This document shows positions 1-7,462 of a stretch of DNA of 16,955 bases, one piece after another. The stretch lies in the NCBI GenBank assembly GCA_003240775.1, contig QFNI01000076.1, forward strand, positions 1 through 16,955, given 5' to 3'. The notes beneath the pieces are model-generated. The model was given only the letters and a program-made list of their open reading frames with translations. It was not told the DNA's origin and searched no databases. Numbering within the stretch: position 1 is the stretch's first letter; each line of letters starts with the position of its first letter. The DNA is from Mesorhizobium amorphae (GTDB taxonomy: Bacteria; Pseudomonadota; Alphaproteobacteria; Rhizobiales; Rhizobiaceae). Position numbers and translations under genes: made by a program.

Positions 1-44
1 TCATCGCCGGGGCTCCGGGGCGCCGACGGTCCGGGTCGCCGTGA
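1..44 (+). CDS. Possible 3' end of an upstream gene (partial)
   Basis: The frame starting at base 3 is open from the window edge and stops at a TGA at 42-44. That stop overlaps the ATG at 44 of the next gene in a TGATG arrangement, which is common between co-translated genes. Only about 13 arginine- and glycine-rich residues are visible, so nothing can be said of function, and the frame may be open by chance. The junction suggests that the next gene is the second gene of a + strand operon. Confidence 0.25.
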   Translation, partial: IAGAPGRRRSGSP

Positions 45-688
45 TGAAGATCGATTTCGAGGCGCTGATGAGCTATCTGGCGCTCGCCCCGGGCGGGGTC
101 CTGACGATCAACGACGCCCAGGGGCCGGTCTTCGACCTGATCGCCGGAGAGGGGCCGGTCGCCCGTGCCGACGACCACGGCCCGTCCCCGTTCGCCGAAG
201 AGCGTCCGGTCACCGCGCCGGACGGGGAGCCGCGGGACGGCCGGGCGGAGATCGCCGACGCGATCCGCGCGCTCGCCGGAAACGTCCTGCTCGCCGCGGA
301 GCAGATTTCGCTCGCCTTCCGCGGGGGGGACGACCTCCTGACCGTGGCCCAGAAGGGCGAGGTCAGGACCTTCGAGATCGCCGACCGCCTCCCTGCCGAC
401 GAGCCCGACGTCCCCCTGACGTCGCCCGAAACCACGACATCCGCCGCCGTGTCGGGCGATCAGCTTCTGCGTCCGGAGGGCGAGGATCATCACGCGCCTC
501 AGGCGGTAAGCTTGTCCTCGCTGTTCGACGACGATGACCCGGCCGCCCCCGCGGAAGGCGAGGACAGCATCATCCGTCGCGCCTTCGCCGGGCCGGCCCC
601 GGGCCGCGAAGAAGGAACGGACGGCTTCTCCAGCGGCCTGTTCGACGTCGATCACGCGCCCGCTCGCGGAGCCGGCGAGGACGCCTGA
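44..688 (+). CDS. Unrecognised acidic protein, 214 aa
   Basis: I do not recognise this protein. It reads from ATG at 44 (a GTG at 41 is directly in front, and the frame stays open to the window edge) to TGA at 686-688. The first ~35 residues look like a small folded unit (MKIDFEALMSYLALAPGGVL). Residues ~70-118 form a second structured stretch containing LLAAEQISLAF. The rest is rich in Asp, Glu, Pro and Ala, and a motif-like S-LFD is repeated (SSLFDDDD and SGLFDVD) near residues 160-205. It has no signal peptide or membrane segment, so it is probably cytoplasmic with a disordered acidic C-terminal half. A palindromic terminator follows 16 bases after the stop. It lies beside a conjugation region, but that alone does not give it a role. 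Confidence 0.6.
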   Translation: MKIDFEALMSYLALAPGGVLTINDAQGPVFDLIAGEGPVARADDHGPSPFAEERPVTAPDGEPRDGRAEIADAIRALAGNVLLAAEQISLAFRGGDDLLTVAQKGEVRTFEIADRLPADEPDVPLTSPETTTSAAVSGDQLLRPEGEDHHAPQAVSLSSLFDDDDPAAPAEGEDSIIRRAFAGPAPGREEGTDGFSSGLFDVDHAPARGAGEDA

Positions 689-704
689 CGATCGCCAGGC
701 CCGA

Positions 705-746
705 GAACGGGAAGGGGGCGGCCGCTCGGCCGCCCCCTTCCCGTTC
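705..746. terminator. Perfect 20-bp stem palindrome, bidirectional terminator
   Basis: Bases 705-724 and 727-746 are perfect reverse complements with only CT between them, giving a very stable GC-rich hairpin. It sits between the stop of the + strand gene (688) and the stop of the minus-strand gene (772), where two converging transcripts would end. There is no T-run on either side, so it would act as a stem-only or bidirectional terminator. Confidence 0.75.
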
Positions 747-771
747 GTCCGGTCGCCCCCTCGCGACGCGG

Positions 772-1647
772 TCAGCGGCCCGACAGGACGACGTCCTCGG
801 GGTCGTCGCAAGCCGCCTCGAAGGCGGCCCGCTTCTCGTTCATCACCTCGAGGAACGCCTTCCGGCGGACGGCGGCGGAGGCGGCGTGCGCGACCTCGCG
901 CAGATCGGCCGCCACGGCGGCGAGGCGGTCGTCGTCCGCCTCCGACACGCGGACGGCGAGCTCGGTCAGCGAGGCGGTCCCGAGATCGAAACCGTGAGAA
1001 TCCCTGATCACGAGGAGGTCCTCCCGGCCCTCCCGCACGATCTCGGCGTCCTCGCCGAACAGGCGTCGCAGGGACTCGTCGACCGCCTCATCGCGCAGCC
1101 TGCGCGCGCCGCGCAGGAACCGCTCGTCGAGGGACGGGTCCACGTCCTCCGGCCCCTCAGCGCCGTCGATGGGCCAGGACGGGTCCCTCGTCACGTTCCA
1201 GCCGGGATGCGACCGCCCGGTCTTCGGGTCCAGGACGCGACGGCCGTCGAGAACGAGTGACTCCGCCTCCGACCGGGTCAGGGTCGGGAGCCCGGCGGCG
1301 ATCATGTCCGGGGTGCGGATGTCGCGCTCGCCGCCGAAGAAGGCGCCCTCGGCGCGCTGGCGCTCCGGGTCGCCGGGCAGCGGGTCCCCGGCCTCGGCCC
1401 GAAGGTCCGGCGCCGTCGACGCGAAGCCGTCCGCCGCGCGCACCTGGTTGCGGAAATGCTCCCACCCCGCGCCGATCAGGAGCTCCTTGCGCAGGATCAT
1501 GGAGACGGCGAGCCGGCCGGAGAACATCCCCGCGGCGACGGTCTCGTCGTTATCGACGTCACGGACGGACACCCCGTCCCGCTCCGTCATGACGAGGAAG
1601 ACGCGCGGCGCGCCTCGGGTCGGGAACCTTACGACGTCCCTGATCAT
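772..1647 (-). CDS. Unrecognised cytoplasmic protein, 291 aa
   Basis: I do not recognise this protein. The start chosen is ATG at 1647, preceded by AAAGG about eight bases upstream. An earlier in-frame codon at 1710 lacks such a site. The N-terminal ~65 residues look like a compact beta-rich domain (MIRDVVRFPTRGAPRVFLVM, then an acidic loop and MILRKELLIGAGWEHF). The middle is Pro/Asp-rich. The C-terminal half is charged and probably helical. It has no signal peptide or membrane helix. It is transcribed convergently with the acidic protein on its left and divergently from the peptidoglycan-binding protein on its right, so it may be a single-gene unit. Confidence 0.6.
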   Translation of the reverse strand: MIRDVVRFPTRGAPRVFLVMTERDGVSVRDVDNDETVAAGMFSGRLAVSMILRKELLIGAGWEHFRNQVRAADGFASTAPDLRAEAGDPLPGDPERQRAEGAFFGGERDIRTPDMIAAGLPTLTRSEAESLVLDGRRVLDPKTGRSHPGWNVTRDPSWPIDGAEGPEDVDPSLDERFLRGARRLRDEAVDESLRRLFGEDAEIVREGREDLLVIRDSHGFDLGTASLTELAVRVSEADDDRLAAVAADLREVAHAASAAVRRKAFLEVMNEKRAAFEAACDDPEDVVLSGR

Positions 1648-1809
1648 GGTGATGACCTTTCCGGATATGATTCGCGTCACAATGGGCGATCGGGGCGAAA
1701 CGATAAACACCTTTCCGCGCGACGCCCCCGCCGGCCGCCCGAATGGCGTTGCCGCACGGGCGGGGAGCCGTTATCCTTCGAAGGATTTCTTCAACGAGGA
1801 GACACGCCC
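1648..1809. promoter_or_regulatory. Divergent intergenic region with a 14-bp palindrome
   Basis: This 162-base gap separates two divergent genes and should hold promoters for both. The clearest element is the perfect palindrome ATCCTTCGAAGGAT at 1773-1786, 23 bases before the ATG at 1810 and just upstream of its GAGGAG ribosome-binding site. It could be an operator. The octamer CCTTTCCG occurs twice on the + strand (about 1657 and 1711). I could not identify a convincing -35/-10 pair. Confidence 0.35.
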
Positions 1810-2235
1810 ATGCGCCGATTCGCGCCCCACATCATGACCGCCGTCGCGGCGCTCGCCGCGCTTCCGGCATCGGCCGGGGAGGCTCCCGCCGGGGGCGAGC
1901 CCGGCCCGGCCGCGACGGTCCTGGCCGCCCCCGTGACCGTCCGCGTCCCCGCCGCCGAGGGCGCCCCGCGCAACTTGCCGGTGCCGCACCCCGCGCCGCC
2001 GATCGCCTGGGACCGGCTGCCCGCCGCGAAGGCGTTCCGCTCCCTCCCGGTCCGGGACCGTTTCCGGCTCCAGGAGGAGCTCGCCCGCATGGGCGTCGCC
2101 GCCGGCCCGATCGACGGCCGCTGGGGCCCCGCCACCTGGGCCGGCCTGACGGAGTTCGCGACCCGCGAGGGGGTCGCCATGCGGCTGGTCGACGTGGGGG
2201 GATCCTACGGGGTGATGCGCCGCGTCCTCGACTGA
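1810..2235 (+). CDS. Periplasmic peptidoglycan-binding-domain protein, 141 aa
   Basis: The protein is probably exported and bound to the cell wall. Residues 1-23 form a signal peptide (MRRFAPHIMTAVAALAALPASAG) with a likely cut after ASA or SAG. Residues 24-80 are an Ala/Pro-rich linker. Residues ~86-121 fit the PG_binding_1 pattern, with LQEELARMGV, then GPIDGRWGPATW and a final helix (LTEFATREG). The start has a strong GAGGAG site. There is no catalytic domain, so it is not itself a lytic enzyme. Next to trans-envelope pilus and secretion genes, an anchoring or wall-sensing role is plausible, but that is inference. A hairpin terminator follows directly. Confidence 0.75.
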   Translation: MRRFAPHIMTAVAALAALPASAGEAPAGGEPGPAATVLAAPVTVRVPAAEGAPRNLPVPHPAPPIAWDRLPAAKAFRSLPVRDRFRLQEELARMGVAAGPIDGRWGPATWAGLTEFATREGVAMRLVDVGGSYGVMRRVLD

Positions 2236-2237
2236 GC

Positions 2238-2266
2238 TGACGGGGCCGCCCGGAGCGGCCCCGTCA
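2238..2266. terminator. Hairpin terminator between convergent genes
   Basis: Bases 2238-2249 (TGACGGGGCCGC) and 2255-2266 (GCGGCCCCGTCA) form a perfect 12-bp stem with a 5-base loop. It lies just after the stop at 2235 and 25 bases beyond the end of pilR on the other strand, so it can serve both transcripts. Confidence 0.75.
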
Positions 2267-2291
2267 CCCGTCAACGGGCCGGCCAGGCCCC

Positions 2292-3329
2292 TTAACGGTA
2301 GGTGCTCATGGCCTGGTCCTGCAGGCCGAAGAACGAGAAGAGGACGAGCAGCGCCAGCAGGACGACCAGGATCATGGACCCGAGGCTCAGCGAGGACATG
2401 GCCGACGCCGTCTTGCGGTCGATCTCCTCGATCCAGGACCGCGAGATGCGGAGCAGGGCGGACGACAGGTCCCGCGTCTCGGCGAAGAGCTGCAGCTTCC
2501 TGTTGAGCGCCGGGTCGGGCCAGTCGTAACCCGTCGCGTTCAGGGCCTGGCCGATGTTGACCATGCCGTTGACCTGGTTGAAATACGCGCCGTCCAGGCG
2601 CCTCTTGACGTATTTGTTGGACATCATCCGGATCTGGTCCACCGCGTCCTCCGTGGTCACGCCCGCGCCGGTCAGCGTGCTGAGCGCGATGAAGAAGTCG
2701 ATCCCGGTCATGGACCGGTAGAACGACCACGGCGGGGTGTCCTCGAGGTTCTTGCGCCACTTGGCGGCCCAGGTCCGCAGCGTCGCCATCGACAGGATGA
2801 GGGCGGCGATGATGAGGATGACCATCGGGATCAGGACGTTGTGCCTGAAATTGTAGAGATGCTTGATGAACACGCCGCGTCCGGTCCACTGGTCCATGGG
2901 CAGGATCTGCACGATGTTGGGCACCAGGACGTCGGAGAACATGATGACCAGCGCGACGAGGAGGGCCGACTGGACGATCGGCTGGATCACGCCGATCTTG
3001 ATCTTCCGGACGATGGCGCGCCGCTTCTCCGCCATCTCGATGTAGATCTCGAGCGCGTCCGGGAAATCGGCCGCCTTCTCCACGACGGAAAGGATCATCG
3101 CCTCGTTCTTCGGCACGAAGGCGGACATCGCCTCCCCGAAGCTGGCGCCGTCCTTCTTCAGGGTGAGCACGCGGCTCAGGACCCGGGCCTCCTTGTTTCC
3201 GGGCTTCTTGCCGTTATCGCTCGCCGTCCGGATGGAAGCCTCGATCCCGTCCTCGAGAGAGAAGTTCGAGCGCATCATCGAGACCATCTCACGGTAGAAG
3301 CCGAGCCTTTTGTCCAGCGGGAATCTCAT
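2292..3329 (-). CDS. pilR: PilR, GspF-family inner-membrane platform protein of the thin pilus
   Basis: This is a GspF/PilC-family polytopic membrane protein, the inner-membrane platform on which the assembly ATPase acts. In 345 residues there is a cytoplasmic T2SSF domain (about 5-110), membrane segments at about 117-140 and 172-192, a second T2SSF-like domain (about 205-310), and a final membrane segment at about 312-335 ending near FFGLQ. Length matches R64 PilR-type proteins. The start MRFPLDKRLG at 3329 follows the TGA of pilQ by one base (TGAGATG), with GAGAGGG upstream. This coupling makes it preferable to an in-frame codon at 3365. It is the last gene of the pil operon and is followed by a shared terminator. 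Confidence 0.85.
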   Translation of the reverse strand: MRFPLDKRLGFYREMVSMMRSNFSLEDGIEASIRTASDNGKKPGNKEARVLSRVLTLKKDGASFGEAMSAFVPKNEAMILSVVEKAADFPDALEIYIEMAEKRRAIVRKIKIGVIQPIVQSALLVALVIMFSDVLVPNIVQILPMDQWTGRGVFIKHLYNFRHNVLIPMVILIIAALILSMATLRTWAAKWRKNLEDTPPWSFYRSMTGIDFFIALSTLTGAGVTTEDAVDQIRMMSNKYVKRRLDGAYFNQVNGMVNIGQALNATGYDWPDPALNRKLQLFAETRDLSSALLRISRSWIEEIDRKTASAMSSLSLGSMILVVLLALLVLFSFFGLQDQAMSTYR

Positions 3330-3330
3330 C

Positions 3331-5010
3331 TCAGGCGACCCTCTCCCTCTCGCTCCTGACATCATCAGGCAGGCGCGAGATCATGTCCTTCGGCATCTTC
3401 TCGTAATCCATAAGCTGCTGCACCTCAAGCTCGACCTCGTTGGGGTCGATGATCCCGGCGCCGACCTTCATGAGCGCGTGATGGCCGACGCTCATGCCGC
3501 CCATGCACCCGTTCCTCTCGTCGCCGAGCCAGTATTCCAGCGCGGCCTCCTCGTCGTCGTCTTTCAGGTAGAGGTTCATGAGCTTCTGGTCGGGCAGGAT
3601 GACCTCCGCCACGACGGTTCGCCCCACGAGGCCCTCGCCCGAGCCGCAGGTGGGGCAGCGAGGCCCCGTTCTCGACGGCTTGCGTCGCACGTAGACGGAG
3701 TCCGCCCTGACGCCCGTCAGGTCGCACGCTTTCTGCGCGAGACCCTCCGTGATCCTTCCGGAGTCCTGCGCCTGGCGCAGATCCATCTTGCAGTCGGGGC
3801 ACAGGACGCCGACCAGACGCTGATAGATCAGGCCGCGGGTGATCGACGCCTTGCCGGCAAGGGTCATGTCCGCGCCCATCGCCCGCCAGCGGGTCAGGAT
3901 TCCCAGGGCGGAGTCGGCGTGCGTCGTCGTCCACATGGGGTGACCGGTCGTCACCAGGTCCAGCGCCGCCTCCGCGACCTCCCTGGTCCGGATCTCCCCG
4001 AGGACGACCACGTTCACGTCCGAACGAAGGACCGACTTGAGGCCGGCGGTCCAGCCGTCGATCTCCATCCCCTGGTTGTCGCGCTGCGGACGGGCGAAGA
4101 ACTGCGTCGCGTTGAAGATGTTCAGCTCCCTGGGGTCCTCGATGGTGAAGAAGGAGATCTCCCCGTCGTTCTCGACCGACATCTTGCGCATGGTCCGCTC
4201 GAGCGTCGTCGTCTTGCCCGACGACACCTTCCCGGACAGGACGTAAAGCCCCTTCATGCTGCGCCGCATGATGTCGAAGGACCGCACCTGCGTCGGGTGA
4301 TAGCCGAGATCCGTGATGTCGACCTCGTCGTTGCGCGACGCGTAGAGAAGGCGGGCCATGAGCGAGCCGTTGCCGTTGCTCTCGTCGGTGTAGTTCAGGC
4401 GGATCCCGTTCACCCCCTGAGGTATCAGGCCGGCGCCCTTCCCCTGCGGGGAAAGAACCCCCTCCCGGTTGGTGTTCGCCCCCTCCATCCCCCTGCCGCG
4501 GCCGTCGGCGACGGAGAATATGGCGTTGATGAGCCGCTGCGCCTCGTCGCGCACGACCGTGTTGATCACCTGGAGCTTGCCGTTCTTCCGGCCCTTGAAT
4601 ATCGCCCCGTCCGTCCGGACGTAAATGTGAATGTCGGAGTAGCCGCGCGCCGCCGCGTCCGCGAACATCTTCCGGGCCATGGCCTGCTTCTCCACGCCGG
4701 CGATCTCGTCGCCGGTCCCCGCCCCGCCTGACGTCATGGGCAGCCCCGCCTCGGAATAGATGGCCTTCATGTCATCGACAGGCACGTTGATGACGAGACG
4801 GCTCGGCTCGAAATGGATACCGGCCTGAATGGCCGCGTTCCGGTAGGTCCGGAACTCCCGGGATTCATGAAAACCGGGAGCGGTCATGAAGACGCCGTTG
4901 GAGAAGATGGCGATACGCGCATGATCCTCCGGCCTGATCTGAACCTTCATCGTCGACCGGGTGCCGCTGACAAGCTCGGCCCCGCTGATCATTTCCTGGT
5001 ATGCGCTCAT
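3331..5010 (-). CDS. pilQ: PilQ, thin-pilus assembly ATPase (GspE/PilB family)
   Basis: This is a cytoplasmic hexameric ATPase that powers pilus extension. Residues 1-~110 are a family-specific N-terminal part. Residues ~111-250 are the N2-like domain (SDIHIYVRTDG). The motor domain carries Walker A GKVSSGKT at 260-267, the Asp box TIEDP at 289-293, Walker B VVLGEI at 335-340 and the His box TTTHAD at 361-366. A zinc-type four-cysteine element follows (C404, C407, C452, C455), as in GspE/PilB proteins. All catalytic motifs look intact. The ATG at 5010 has AAGGGGGTG in front. It lies in the conserved order pilP-pilQ-pilR. Its 559 residues exceed the ~510 of R64 PilQ; a Gly/Asn-rich stretch at about 169-200 may account for part of this. 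Confidence 0.93.
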   Translation of the reverse strand: MSAYQEMISGAELVSGTRSTMKVQIRPEDHARIAIFSNGVFMTAPGFHESREFRTYRNAAIQAGIHFEPSRLVINVPVDDMKAIYSEAGLPMTSGGAGTGDEIAGVEKQAMARKMFADAAARGYSDIHIYVRTDGAIFKGRKNGKLQVINTVVRDEAQRLINAIFSVADGRGRGMEGANTNREGVLSPQGKGAGLIPQGVNGIRLNYTDESNGNGSLMARLLYASRNDEVDITDLGYHPTQVRSFDIMRRSMKGLYVLSGKVSSGKTTTLERTMRKMSVENDGEISFFTIEDPRELNIFNATQFFARPQRDNQGMEIDGWTAGLKSVLRSDVNVVVLGEIRTREVAEAALDLVTTGHPMWTTTHADSALGILTRWRAMGADMTLAGKASITRGLIYQRLVGVLCPDCKMDLRQAQDSGRITEGLAQKACDLTGVRADSVYVRRKPSRTGPRCPTCGSGEGLVGRTVVAEVILPDQKLMNLYLKDDDEEAALEYWLGDERNGCMGGMSVGHHALMKVGAGIIDPNEVELEVQQLMDYEKMPKDMISRLPDDVRSERERVA

Positions 5011-5069
5011 GAATCACCCCCTTCGTGAGCTTGTTGCCGCGCGGCCCCGGGCCGCGTGACTTGCCCGGC

Positions 5070-5999
5070 TCAGCGAACGGGAATGGTCACCTCGGCCCCC
5101 TCCGCGTCCCTGATGACCACCCCGTCGGAGCCGATGCGGATGACGTCCTCGCCGCCGGGCAGCTTGTCCCCGGCGAACGCCTTGACGCGCCGGTCCTCGC
5201 CGTCACCGCGGGCGATGATGATCGCGTTCATCTCGCCGTTGACGCCGAAGATCTCGCTCACCGCGTAGCTGAGGCTGACGCTCTCCGGCTCCGGCGGGGC
5301 CTCCGCCGCCTGCATGGCCAGCTGCTCGTTGACCTTGCGGTCGATCATCGCCTCGATCGTCTCGACGGGCTGGCCGTCAGGACCGATCGGCTGCCCGTTG
5401 TCGTCCACGCCGACGGCTCCGGGCGCAAGCGGGGCGTTGACCGGGCCCATGAGGCCGGTGCCGCCGGCGCCGGCGTAGGGGTTGGCGCCGGTCCATCCGG
5501 CGCCGGCGTTGGCGCCGGCCGCCTCCGCGGCCGCCCGCTCCTCGGCCGCCTTGACGGCGTCCGGCCCTCCCGCGAGCTCAACCTCGAGATCCCGGGCGAG
5601 CTGAACGGTTCGGATCTGGCTCTCCAGGACCATCGGCGAGGAGCGGAAACGGTGCGCCATCTCCGGCCACATCTCCAGAGCGGCGTCAAACCCGACCCTG
5701 GAGATCAGCTCGTTCAGCCTGTTGACCATCTCGATCTCGCGCTCGAGGATGAGCGCGTCCTCGCCGATACGCGACTGACGCTCGATCAGGGAATCGTCCG
5801 GGACGGCCAGGACGGGGACGTCCCCGCCGGGAGGCGCTGCAGGCTCCTCGACGCTGACCACGACGGTCTTCGCCACGCTGCCGGGGGCCGGCGCGGCGCT
5901 CTGCGGGTCCGATGCGGCAGGAGCCGGAACGGCCGCGTCCTGCGCGATCGCGGCGGAAACGGAAAGGGCGGCCATGATGGCGGTTGCGAGGATCCTCAT
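5070..5999 (-). CDS. pilP: PilP, periplasmic pilus biogenesis protein
   Basis: This is an exported protein of the thin-pilus system. The start at ATG 5999 has AGGAG nine bases upstream, followed by a signal peptide (MRILATAIMAALSVSAAIA) cut near AIA-QD. Residues ~70-140 are helical. Residues ~160-182 form a Gly/Ala linker encoded by GGCGCCGG repeats. Residues ~245-309 are the characteristic PilP end: VSEIFGVNGEMNAII, then GDKLPGGEDVIRIG and DGVVIRD. At 309 residues it is about twice the length of R64 PilP (~150), because of the long N-terminal and linker parts. In related pilus and type II secretion systems such proteins join the inner-membrane complex to the secretin. It lies between pilO (19-base gap) and pilQ. 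Confidence 0.85.
   Translation of the reverse strand: MRILATAIMAALSVSAAIAQDAAVPAPAASDPQSAAPAPGSVAKTVVVSVEEPAAPPGGDVPVLAVPDDSLIERQSRIGEDALILEREIEMVNRLNELISRVGFDAALEMWPEMAHRFRSSPMVLESQIRTVQLARDLEVELAGGPDAVKAAEERAAAEAAGANAGAGWTGANPYAGAGGTGLMGPVNAPLAPGAVGVDDNGQPIGPDGQPVETIEAMIDRKVNEQLAMQAAEAPPEPESVSLSYAVSEIFGVNGEMNAIIIARGDGEDRRVKAFAGDKLPGGEDVIRIGSDGVVIRDAEGAEVTIPVR
5466..5518. repeat. Four GGCGCCGG repeats inside pilP
   Basis: GGCGCCGG, with palindromic core GGCGCC, occurs at 5466-5473, 5484-5491, 5499-5506 and 5511-5518. The spacing of the copies is 18, 15 and 12 bases, all multiples of three, so the frame is kept. They encode the Gly/Ala linker near residues 160-178 of PilP. The pattern looks like a small repeat expansion. 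Confidence 0.75.
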
Positions 6000-6018
6000 C
6001 GCGTCAAACTCCTGACTT

Positions 6019-7449
6019 TCATTGCCTCGCCTCGGGCAGAACGGGGGGCTCATAGACCGACACGGACAGGGTCCACACGTTATCCGCCCGCAGCCACGTC
6101 AGCGAATCGGGAACGAGGGCGGGGACGTCGTCCAGAAGGGCGAGAATGTCCGACGTCAGCGGCGCGGGGCTCTCGATCGTCAGGACGTGCCGGTTGAAGA
6201 CGGGGCGCTGCACCTCGCCCTTGGGCGTCTCCACCTCCGCGTCGATCCTCAGCTCGAGGCCGAGGTTCTGGAAGCGGCGACGCAGGACGTGGGGAGCAAC
6301 CCCCTTCTCCCACGGCGCGTGGGAGAAATAATCCTCGTCCCCGGAAAGGGTCGCCTTGCGAAACGTCTCCGCCATGTTGCCGGACAGATCGAGCGAGACG
6401 GCGGTCGCGCCGTCGTTCCTGGCGACCGCCCGCTCGAGCCAGCCGATCCGCCCCGCGGGCGTGCGGCTGTAGACCGTGCCGACGGTCATCTTCGTGCGGT
6501 CAAGCGAGCATACGAACGGCTGCGCGTCCCAGCCGGCGGCGAAGACGGACACCTTCTCGAAGCCGTCCACGCAGGCGGAGACGAACCCCCCGAGCCGGAT
6601 GCCGTCAAACCATGGATAATCGGAAGGGATGACCCGGCTGCGCTCGCGCTGACGCTCGAGCATCTCCGCCTCGATGCGCGCCTGCTCCGCGTCGCGCATC
6701 GACTTGTAGTAATAAGCGCCGGAAGCGACGGAAATCAGAAGAGCCGCGTAGATCAGCTTCTTGCCGTGGTTCTTCAGGAACGTCATGTAGGCCAGGGCGG
6801 CCTTCGGCTTCGCCTGCAGAAGCGCGCCGAGCTCTGCGTTCTCCGCCCCCTGATATTCCACGCCCGGCGGGACGATCAGCCGCGCGAAATCATGCGTCAG
6901 CGCCTCGTTGCGGAAAGAGGACGCCGCCGCGTCGGCCGACGGGACCATGAGGTCCTGAACGACCCTGCCCTGCGCGTCCATCGCGCAGATCCAGTGGCGC
7001 GCCTTCTCCCCGCTGCCGATCCGCGCCCACAGAAGCCAGGACGGCCCGACGATCTCCCTGTCGATCGCCAGGGAAAGCGGCGCCATGCCCTTCTCGTGAC
7101 CGAGGCTGGTGGAGCCGAACCCGGAATCCGAAGACGCCGGGTTATCGACGAAGAGGTCCCACGCCTCCACGCCGCGGGTGAGCGGGATGGTCGCGGCGCG
7201 GGCCTGGGCGCTGTTCGTGTTCCTCGGACGCCACTCCATGTTGACGGCGTAGGATCGCTTGCCGACCTGGATCACCCCGAGCCCGGAATACACCCCGACG
7301 GCGCCCCCGACGGGAAGCGGCTTGAGGGCAACGTCCTGCCCGGCGGGAGAACCGTCGCTCGCGTCCGCTGACGCGGCCTTGCGCTTCGCGAGCCTCGCCT
7401 TGAGGTTCGCGATCGCGCTGCCGTCGAAAAGGCCGTCCCCGAGAGCCAC
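6019..7449 (-). CDS. pilO: PilO-like pilin accessory protein, bitopic membrane protein
   Basis: This 476-residue protein matches the IncI1 PilO type by position (pilN-pilO-pilP) and architecture. A cytoplasmic region of ~230 residues comes first (GVIQVGKRSYAVNMEW near 58-73). A single membrane helix at about 231-248 (KLIYAALLISVASGAYYY) follows, then a charged coiled-coil-like stretch (~250-272) and a C-terminal periplasmic domain. The domain contains two Cys (CVDGFEKVSVF and FVCSLDRT) that could form a disulfide. The start is GTG 7449, with AAGGGG just after the pilN stop 13 bases upstream. In R64 this protein is required for thin-pilus formation. It probably links PilQ/PilR to the secretin complex. 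Confidence 0.8.
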   Translation of the reverse strand: MALGDGLFDGSAIANLKARLAKRKAASADASDGSPAGQDVALKPLPVGGAVGVYSGLGVIQVGKRSYAVNMEWRPRNTNSAQARAATIPLTRGVEAWDLFVDNPASSDSGFGSTSLGHEKGMAPLSLAIDREIVGPSWLLWARIGSGEKARHWICAMDAQGRVVQDLMVPSADAAASSFRNEALTHDFARLIVPPGVEYQGAENAELGALLQAKPKAALAYMTFLKNHGKKLIYAALLISVASGAYYYKSMRDAEQARIEAEMLERQRERSRVIPSDYPWFDGIRLGGFVSACVDGFEKVSVFAAGWDAQPFVCSLDRTKMTVGTVYSRTPAGRIGWLERAVARNDGATAVSLDLSGNMAETFRKATLSGDEDYFSHAPWEKGVAPHVLRRRFQNLGLELRIDAEVETPKGEVQRPVFNRHVLTIESPAPLTSDILALLDDVPALVPDSLTWLRADNVWTLSVSVYEPPVLPEARQ

Positions 7450-7462
7450 GTCAGACCACCCC

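Noticed and set aside
3310..4731. Long + strand open frame antisense to pilQ
   Set aside because: It mirrors the codon bias of pilQ, is rich in His, Asp, Arg and Leu, has no motif, and pilQ carries all ATPase motifs on the other strand.
6022..7371. 449-codon + strand open frame antisense to pilO
   Set aside because: Shadow frame without domain or ribosome site; Arg/Asp/Leu-rich composition typical of antisense frames in GC-rich DNA.
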